From: Anaerolineales bacterium
GTDB lineage: Bacteria; Chloroflexota; Anaerolineae; Anaerolineales; UBA4823
Direction of reading: 5' to 3'
DNA length: 12,374 nt
Assembly (NCBI GenBank): GCA_028687395.1
Contig: JAQUAE010000021.1
Location: 1-12,374 of the forward strand
In this document: in pieces, positions 7,816 to 12,374 of the stretch
Layout: each line of letters begins with the position of its first letter
Numbering within the stretch: the first letter of the stretch is position 1
Made by a program: the position numbers and the translations under genes
The notes under the pieces: generated by a model
What the model was told of the DNA's origin: nothing
What the model saw: only the letters and a program-made list of their open reading frames with translations
Databases searched by the model: none

Positions 7816-8382
7816 ATGGCTACGAAAGAGGATCTACTGTTCCGGCAGGTATTCACCTTGAAAGATGGCGCCAGGGTGCTGATTCGTCCATTGAGCAAAA
7901 GCGACCGCCAGGCGATGCTGGATTTGTTCCTGCCAGTCCCCATGGAAGAGCGGCGCTACATGCGCCACAACGTCAACGATCCAGAAGTCGTGGCTGCGTG
8001 GACGGAGGAAATCGATTACGATCGCGTCTTCCCCCTGATTGCCGAAGTCAACAGCCGCATCGTCGGCGTGGCTTCGCTGCACTTCAATCCGGATTACGCC
8101 AAACATCGCGCCGAAGTGCGCATCTTCCTGGCCAAGGACTTCCGCGGGCGAGGCCTGGGGACAAAATTGCTACTGGCTTTGATCGAAATCGCCAAACGCC
8201 GCAGCCTGTATCTCATCGAAGTGGATATCGTACGCGACCTGTCCAACGATATCAAAGCCATGGAAAAGGTCGGGTTTCGCACTCTATGCATCTTCGAGGA
8301 TTATTTCATGCTTCCCAATGGGGAATTGCGCGACATCGCACACATGGTGATGCGCTTACGCCAACCCGAAGGGGAGTTCTAG
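7816..8382 (+). CDS. GNAT-family acetyltransferase, probable Pat-like protein lysine acetyltransferase
   Basis: The enzyme transfers an acetyl group from acetyl-CoA. The 188 residues make one GNAT domain. The entry segment LKDGARVLIRPLSKSD with ERRYMRH matches the Pat-type lysine acetyltransferases. Motif A, RGRGLG at 110-115, is the acetyl-CoA pyrophosphate loop. E100, in AEVRIFLAKDF just before it, is a candidate general base. The C-terminal GNAT elements VEVDI-like strand and KVGF are present. GGAGGG at 7804-7809 gives a good ribosome site. The upstream neighbour is a cNMP-binding domain protein, so the pair may be a two-gene version of Pat that controls enzymes such as acetyl-CoA synthetase or the formate enzymes upstream. 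The fold is certain; the protein substrate is unknown and a small-molecule substrate cannot be excluded. Confidence 0.85.
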   Translation: MATKEDLLFRQVFTLKDGARVLIRPLSKSDRQAMLDLFLPVPMEERRYMRHNVNDPEVVAAWTEEIDYDRVFPLIAEVNSRIVGVASLHFNPDYAKHRAEVRIFLAKDFRGRGLGTKLLLALIEIAKRRSLYLIEVDIVRDLSNDIKAMEKVGFRTLCIFEDYFMLPNGELRDIAHMVMRLRQPEGEF

Positions 8383-8420
8383 TCGCTTCCCTACCGGAAA
8401 TATCGTATTGCAGACAAGTG

Positions 8421-8452
8421 AAAAAGTCCCAGCAACCCCCTGCTGGGATTTT
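8421..8452. terminator. Intrinsic terminator, probably bidirectional
   Basis: TCCCAGCA (8427-8434) and TGCTGGGA (8441-8448) form a perfect 8-bp stem with an ACCCCC loop. TTTT follows on the + strand (8449-8452), and AAAAAG precedes it (8421-8426), giving a T-run on the - strand. It ends the + strand acetyltransferase transcript and lies about 25 bases beyond the stop of the converging - strand secreted-protein gene. Confidence 0.88.
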
Positions 8453-8475
8453 GATCTCCAATGCCTATTTGGCGA

Positions 8476-9195
8476 TTATGGGTAGGTGTTGTTATAGAAC
8501 CAGTTGTAGGCGTAGTACCCGGAGCCCGAAGTGCTCTGAAAGCGAATGGCTATGCGACCAAGGTTCTTCAAATCTGCTGGAATCTTGAAGGTAAATGTCT
8601 TCACCCCACCCGTGCCCGAGTTGAACGTGCCTACCTGGATCCCATTGATGCCCTTGGTGCCCATCGTGTTCATCAAGACCTTGAAGGTATCATTCTTGGG
8701 CAGGTTGTTAGTCCTGATGGTTACTTTCTTGTTGCGCACCACGCTGCTGATCGAGAAGGTTGGATAGCCCGTATACCCCTTAGTGCTATACGAAACGCCC
8801 TTCCCTACTTTATTGTAGAACCAGTTGTAGGCATAGTACCCCGAGCCGGTGGTGCTCTGCAGGCGAATGGCTATCTGGTACTGGCCCTTGAGCTCGACAG
8901 GGATAGAGAATGTAGCCGTGAATTTGCCGCCGGCTCCGGAGGAGATTGTATCCACGTAATATCCTCCCACCCCTTTCGTCCCCATCTTGCCCATCAGCAC
9001 CTTGAAGGTATCCGAAGCAGGGAAATTGTGTGTCCTGATGGTGACGGTCTTATTCGTGGTCACACTCACGATCGAAAAGGTGGGGATTCCCGAATAAGCG
9101 TGAGCCACCCGGCTTGGGGCCAGCCCTGCGATTGCCAGGCCGCTGGAAGCGAGCAGCAGGGTCAAGGTGAGTAATAGTGAAATAATGTATTTCAT
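8476..9195 (-). CDS. Secreted protein with two tandem 93-residue beta-rich repeats (YNWFYN type)
   Basis: The 239-residue protein has a clear signal peptide: Lys at position 2, a Leu-rich hydrophobic core at 4-22, and possible cleavage after AIA (23) or AHA (33). The mature part is two copies of one domain, residues 36-128 and 143-235. Each runs from PTFSI through a V-TIRT-N segment, DTFKVLM, MGTKG, a Gly/Ser stretch and IAIR-QST, and ends in SGYYAYNWFYN. The linker is about 14 residues. The repeats are rich in Thr, Ser, Gly and Tyr, have no cysteines, and suggest an extracellular beta-sandwich or adhesive domain. I recall similar YNWFYN repeats in Anaerolineae secreted proteins, but no named family or function. 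CTCCTT at 9203-9208 is the ribosome site (AAGGAG on this strand), supporting the start. The gene stands alone and faces the + strand operon across a shared terminator. Confidence 0.85.
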   Translation of the reverse strand: MKYIISLLLTLTLLLASSGLAIAGLAPSRVAHAYSGIPTFSIVSVTTNKTVTIRTHNFPASDTFKVLMGKMGTKGVGGYYVDTISSGAGGKFTATFSIPVELKGQYQIAIRLQSTTGSGYYAYNWFYNKVGKGVSYSTKGYTGYPTFSISSVVRNKKVTIRTNNLPKNDTFKVLMNTMGTKGINGIQVGTFNSGTGGVKTFTFKIPADLKNLGRIAIRFQSTSGSGYYAYNWFYNNTYP

Positions 9196-9243
9196 GTTAA
9201 ATCTCCTTCACTTGATCATAATCATCCAAACTGACCCAGGCTG

Positions 9244-9272
9244 ATTATAAACGATATTAACCGATTTATAAT
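9244..9272. promoter_or_regulatory. Divergent promoter region with palindromic -10 boxes
   Basis: In the AT-rich 136-base gap between the divergent genes, ATTATAAA (9244-9251) and TTTATAAT (9265-9272) form a perfect 8-bp inverted repeat with a 13-base spacer. TATAAT at 9267-9272 fits a + strand -10 box, giving a leader of about 50 bases before 9332. Its mirror at 9249-9244 fits a - strand -10 box, giving a leader of about 40 bases before 9195. No good -35 box is visible for either, so activation by a protein, or a dimeric operator, is possible. Confidence 0.5.
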
Positions 9273-9331
9273 ACTTACTAACAAAATGGTAATCCAATGG
9301 ATATGCGCAATTTTCTGGCAAAGGAGACCGT

Positions 9332-9961
9332 ATGAGCACCCTCACAAGCTTCCAGATATACGACCTTCTCAACCGGCCACGACCGCTCTGGCTGGTCAAG
9401 ATCGACCTGAGCGATTTGGCCTTGCTTGCCATCGACCTCAGCCACTGCGACCTCAGCTATGCGAACCTCACCCGTTCCGACTTGAACTGGTCCAACCTGA
9501 TGCACGCTGTTTTCACCAAAGCGGACCTCAAGATGGCCAACCTCTTTGAAGCCCACCTGGATTCGGGGATATTGATCGGCGCAAACCTGACCCGCGCGAA
9601 CCTGACCCGGGCCATCCTGGTGAAAGCCGATCTCAACGAAGCCACCCTGGTCGAAGCCAATCTCTCCCGCGCCAACCTGAGCAAGGCCAGCCTGGCTAAC
9701 GCCAATCTCACCGGGGCCATTCTCTCCCGCGCTGATTTGAGCAAAACCAACCTGCGCGGCGTAAACCTGTCCAGCGCCGATTTGTATCGCGCCAACCTCT
9801 TCGAAGCGGACCTGAGCGGCGCGAACCTCAAGGAAGCCAACCTGTCCTTCTGCGACCTGGCCGGGGCAAATCTCACCGGCGCTGTTTTGGAAGGCGCCAA
9901 CCTGGAAGGGGCCGATCTCACTGGCGCCATCCGCCCCGATGGGGTAAGCCAGGACTCATGA
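9332..9961 (+). CDS. Pentapeptide-repeat protein, 35 uninterrupted repeats
   Basis: After a 23-residue N-terminal segment, residues 24-198 are 35 consecutive pentapeptides in one register with no break, mostly A(D/N)LxX. Pentapeptide repeats fold as a right-handed quadrilateral beta-helix with four repeats per turn, so this predicts a smooth rod of nearly nine turns. Repeat 8 (AVFTK) has Phe at the central position in place of Leu, and a short tail ends the protein. There is no signal peptide or transmembrane segment. Total length (209) is close to the DNA-mimic gyrase-protection proteins Qnr and MfpA, but the loops of Qnr are absent and the family is functionally mixed. AAGGAG at 9321-9326 supports the ATG. 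The stop overlaps the rtcA start (ATGA, 9958-9961), so the two are translationally coupled. The repeat fold is certain; the function is unknown. Confidence 0.92.
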   Translation: MSTLTSFQIYDLLNRPRPLWLVKIDLSDLALLAIDLSHCDLSYANLTRSDLNWSNLMHAVFTKADLKMANLFEAHLDSGILIGANLTRANLTRAILVKADLNEATLVEANLSRANLSKASLANANLTGAILSRADLSKTNLRGVNLSSADLYRANLFEADLSGANLKEANLSFCDLAGANLTGAVLEGANLEGADLTGAIRPDGVSQDS

Positions 9962-11013
9962 TCGAGATTGACGGCTCGTCTGGCGAGGGTGGCGGACAGT
10001 TGCTCAGGAGCGCCTTGACCTTATCCACCCTCACCGGAAAAGCTTTCGGCATGTTCAACATCCGCGCTGGCCGGCCAAAACCCGGTCTGCGCCCACAACA
10101 CGTGAGGGCAGTAGCCGCCGCGGCCGCCATCAGTAGAGCGGAAGTCGAAGGTGCCGCCCCAGGCTCCTGCCAGCTTATCTTTGCCCCAGGCTCGATCCGC
10201 AGCGGGAGATACCGCTTCGACATCGGCAGCGCCGGGTCCGTTGCGCTCGTGCTACAAACCATTTTTCTCCCCCTCAGCCTGGCGGGCAGCGCATCGTCGG
10301 TTATCATCACCGGCGGAACTCACACCCCGATGGCGCCTTGTTTCGAATTCCTCGAGCTGCACTGGATGGCAATGATGCGCCGTCTGGGATACTCTGCCAC
10401 CCTGAAGATAGACCGGGCCGGCTTCTACCCGGAGGGCGGCGGAAAAATCGAAGCGACCATTCGTCCGGCAGGCAACCCCGCGCCTATCAGCCTGACCCAC
10501 AAACCCACCCTGAAATTCATCCAGGGAATCTCGACTGTCGCCAACCTGGATTTCCAGATCGCCGTCAGGCAGAAACGAGCGACCTTCTTCCACCTGCAGA
10601 GCGTTGCGCCTTCCCTGTGCATCAAGACGACCGAGTTACAATCCCCAGGCAAGGGGACAGCGCTGGTGCTGCTGGCGCACTACCTCCTGGAAGATGGCAG
10701 CGACGTCTCTCTGGGTTGCTTCACTTCTCTGGGGGAGAAAGGCAAGCCCGCGGAAGCGGTTGCCGCTCAGGCTTGCCAGGAGATGCTGGAATTCATCCAC
10801 TCCCCAGGCGCCATCGACCCGTACCTGGCCGACCAGTTATTGCTCCCCCTGGCCATCATCCCCGGCCGTTCCGAGCTGCTGACTTCCCGGCTCACGCCGC
10901 ACGTCATCTCAAACATCCACGTTATCCAGGCTTTTCTGCCAGTGGAAGCGCAAGTCGATGGTCAAGCCGGTTCTCCGGGGCGGATACGCCTCACGGGAAT
11001 TGAGATCGCCTGA
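9958..11013 (+). CDS. rtcA: RNA 3'-terminal phosphate cyclase
   Basis: RtcA uses ATP to turn an RNA 3'-phosphate into a 2',3'-cyclic phosphate through a histidine-AMP intermediate, and works in RNA end healing. The 351 residues have the usual length. The N-terminal IDGSSGEGGGQLLRSAL, the conserved GRPKPGLRPQHV (about 39-50), the GGTHTPMAP segment, and FYPEGGG are all present. Near the C-terminus DPYLADQLLLPLA precedes H315 in TPHVISNI, which matches the nucleotidylated His309 of E. coli RtcA. The start is fixed by overlap with the stop of the pentapeptide gene. dinB begins 10 bases after the stop. No rtcB or rtcR is visible, unlike the enterobacterial rtc operon, so its regulation and role are probably tied to the pentapeptide/dinB unit. 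Confidence 0.95.
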   Translation: MIEIDGSSGEGGGQLLRSALTLSTLTGKAFGMFNIRAGRPKPGLRPQHVRAVAAAAAISRAEVEGAAPGSCQLIFAPGSIRSGRYRFDIGSAGSVALVLQTIFLPLSLAGSASSVIITGGTHTPMAPCFEFLELHWMAMMRRLGYSATLKIDRAGFYPEGGGKIEATIRPAGNPAPISLTHKPTLKFIQGISTVANLDFQIAVRQKRATFFHLQSVAPSLCIKTTELQSPGKGTALVLLAHYLLEDGSDVSLGCFTSLGEKGKPAEAVAAQACQEMLEFIHSPGAIDPYLADQLLLPLAIIPGRSELLTSRLTPHVISNIHVIQAFLPVEAQVDGQAGSPGRIRLTGIEIA

Positions 11014-11023
11014 GCCACACGCC

Positions 11024-12202
11024 ATGCCGCGCAAGATCATTCATCTCGACCTGGATGCCTTCTTCTGCGCCGTGGAGGAGATAAAGCAGCCGCACCTGGC
11101 TGGTAAAGCCTTCGCGGTCGGTTATTCCGCCGAACAGCGCGGCGTGGTGACCTCGTGCTCTTACGCCGCCCGGCGCTGCGGGGTGCGCTCAGCCATGCCC
11201 ATGGCAAAGGCAAAGCGCCTGTGCCCTGCCCTGATCATCGTCCCACCGCGCCACAGCGAATATTCACAGGCTTCCCGCGCGGTGATGGAGATCATTCACC
11301 GGGTCTCCCCGCTTGTGGAGCAGATATCCATCGACGAGGCCTTCGTAGACGTCAGTGACCTCGCCGATGAATCCGAAGCCCTTGCTCGACGGCTTCAGAG
11401 CGAGATTTTCCAGGAGTTGGGGTTGCCAAGCTCGATTGGGGTGGCGGCGAGCAAGCTGGTGGCAAAAATGGCTACAGATTATGGCAAAGGCGCAGCAAGC
11501 GGGGACGGCCCTCCCATGGCAATCGTCGTGGTCCCACCCGGCGAGGAAGCGCGCTTCCTGGCCCCGCTTCCCGCCCGAGCCTTGTGGGGCGTTGGCCCGA
11601 AGACAGCCGCCCGCCTCGAAGCGTTGGACATTCGCACCGTGGGCGAGATTGCCCAGGCGCCGCCAGGTTTGTTGGAGAAGCTGTTTGGTAAGAACGGTGC
11701 CGAATTGCGCCAGCGCGCCCAGGGTATCGACGACCGTTCGGTGGCCACCACGCACGAGCCGAAATCGGTAAGCCAGGAAACCACATTTTCGCGTGACGTC
11801 AGCGATGAGCATGCGCTGCGCACCACACTGGCCAACCTGGCTGCCTCGGTCGGTGAGCGGCTGCGTGAATCCCACCTGGCTGGCGTCACAATCAAGCTGA
11901 AAATCCGCTACCCGGATTTCACCACCCTTACCCGCCAGGTCACCCTGTGCCAGGAGACCAACCAGGACAGTGAAATAGCCGCCGCTGCCGCCCGGCTCTT
12001 CGAAGGGGTTTGGAAACACGGCCAACGAATACGCCTGCTTGGAGTTGGCGTCTCCGGGTTACGCCCACTGGCCAGGCAATTGAGCCTTTGGGAAGCCAGC
12101 GCCGAAAAGGAAAGGAAACTGCTCAAAGCATTGGACACTCTGCACGCTCGTTATGGGGACAAGGCGATTCAACGCGGCAGGCAGCAACGCGGTAAGGGGT
12201 AA
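11024..12202 (+). CDS. dinB: DNA polymerase IV, Y-family translesion polymerase
   Basis: This error-prone polymerase copies past DNA lesions. The 392 residues carry the three catalytic acids D9 (DLDAFF), D104 and E105 (SIDEAF), each one residue beyond those of E. coli Pol IV. F14 is in the steric-gate position (E. coli F13). The helix-hairpin-helix thumb segment LWGVGPKTAARL and the little-finger domain follow. QLSLW at 352-356 is a beta-clamp-binding motif. The basic tail with DTLHARYGDKAIQRG is usual in longer bacterial homologues. The frame is open back to 10958, but homology begins at the ATG at 11024 (PRKIIHLDLDAFF). That ATG lies 10 bases after the rtcA stop with only a weak ribosome site, so translation is probably coupled. 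No LexA box is apparent immediately upstream. Confidence 0.96.
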   Translation: MPRKIIHLDLDAFFCAVEEIKQPHLAGKAFAVGYSAEQRGVVTSCSYAARRCGVRSAMPMAKAKRLCPALIIVPPRHSEYSQASRAVMEIIHRVSPLVEQISIDEAFVDVSDLADESEALARRLQSEIFQELGLPSSIGVAASKLVAKMATDYGKGAASGDGPPMAIVVVPPGEEARFLAPLPARALWGVGPKTAARLEALDIRTVGEIAQAPPGLLEKLFGKNGAELRQRAQGIDDRSVATTHEPKSVSQETTFSRDVSDEHALRTTLANLAASVGERLRESHLAGVTIKLKIRYPDFTTLTRQVTLCQETNQDSEIAAAAARLFEGVWKHGQRIRLLGVGVSGLRPLARQLSLWEASAEKERKLLKALDTLHARYGDKAIQRGRQQRGKG

Positions 12203-12236
12203 GCCAGCACACGCCAGGAAAGGCCACTACAAAACT

Positions 12237-12374
12237 ATGGATTACCATGTCTTACAGGTCGATCCGGCGGATAAGTGCCAGGTCGCAGCTTTTTTCGACC
12301 TTCCCTTTCGTCTCTATGCAAGCACGCCCCAATGGGTGCCGCCCATCGAGCGCGACGCCCGGCTGGTGTTCGAC
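12237..12374 (+). CDS. Start of a GNAT-like protein, truncated by the window end
   Basis: From the ATG at 12237 the frame stays open for 46 codons to the window edge. It begins MDYHVLQVDPADKCQVAAFF and continues with DLPFRLYASTPQWVPPIERDARLVFD. The pattern of LPFRLY, WVPP and a following DAR-L-D resembles the N-terminus of a group of roughly 380-residue bacterial proteins annotated as GNAT N-acetyltransferases. The gene lies 34 bases after dinB on the same strand and probably belongs to the same unit. The purine stretch around 12215-12223 is a weak, distant ribosome site. With no catalytic motif inside the window, the family name is tentative; that it is coding is likely. Confidence 0.65.
   Translation, partial: MDYHVLQVDPADKCQVAAFFDLPFRLYASTPQWVPPIERDARLVFD

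Noticed and set aside
8461..9174. 237-codon + strand open frame opposite the secreted repeat gene
   Set aside because: The - strand product has a signal peptide, a good ribosome site and a two-copy domain. The + strand frame only mirrors that repeat and begins just past a terminator.
9332..9961. CRISPR-like or DNA tandem repeat
   Set aside because: The repetitive look comes from pentapeptide codons (15-base periodicity with many changes), with no conserved direct repeats and spacers.
10958..11023. Upstream start for dinB at 10958
   Set aside because: The extra 22 codons overlap the end of rtcA and do not resemble Pol IV, while the ATG at 11024 begins the conserved N-terminus.

Overview
The window reads as bacterial chromosome of moderately high GC with short intergenic gaps. 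A bacterial-type SECIS hairpin lies inside the formate dehydrogenase gene. Archaea normally place this element outside the coding region, so it argues for a bacterium despite the methanogen-like Hdr genes. Heterodisulfide-reductase/formate-dehydrogenase genes together with a secreted protein built of repeats ending in YNWFYN suggest an anaerobic Chloroflexota (Anaerolineae-like) organism. That placement is an inference from remembered family features; no search was run.

Region 1 (1-7205, + strand) is an energy-metabolism operon: hdrB (5' part outside the window or damaged), hdrA, mvhD/flpD, a multi-cluster iron-sulfur subunit, a selenocysteine-containing formate dehydrogenase catalytic subunit, and a FocA-type formate channel. 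The first four genes overlap one another and the fifth starts 11 bases after the fourth. The gene set predicts a soluble complex in which FdhA exchanges electrons with formate/CO2, the iron-sulfur subunit and MvhD carry them to the HdrA flavin, and HdrA splits or merges them between HdrB/HdrC (disulfide side) and ferredoxin. FocA would move formate in or out. The formate dehydrogenase gene runs 4083-6128 through an in-frame UGA at 4488-4490, and simple gene calling would break it in two.

Region 2 (7206-8452, + strand) holds a 66-base strongly folded intergenic element, then a stand-alone cyclic-nucleotide-binding-domain protein and a GNAT acetyltransferase 32 bases apart. Together they resemble a split form of the mycobacterial cAMP-controlled lysine acetyltransferase Pat. 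A hairpin terminator that could serve both strands closes the region.

Region 3 (8476-9195, - strand) is one secreted protein with two 93-residue tandem repeats. It is separated from the next unit by a divergent, AT-rich, palindromic promoter region.

Region 4 (9332-12374, + strand) is a second tightly packed unit: a pentapeptide-repeat protein with 35 uninterrupted repeats, RNA 3'-terminal phosphate cyclase (rtcA, start/stop overlap), DNA polymerase IV (dinB, 10-base gap), and the first 46 codons of a probable GNAT-like protein cut by the window end. It looks like a nucleic-acid repair or stress cluster.
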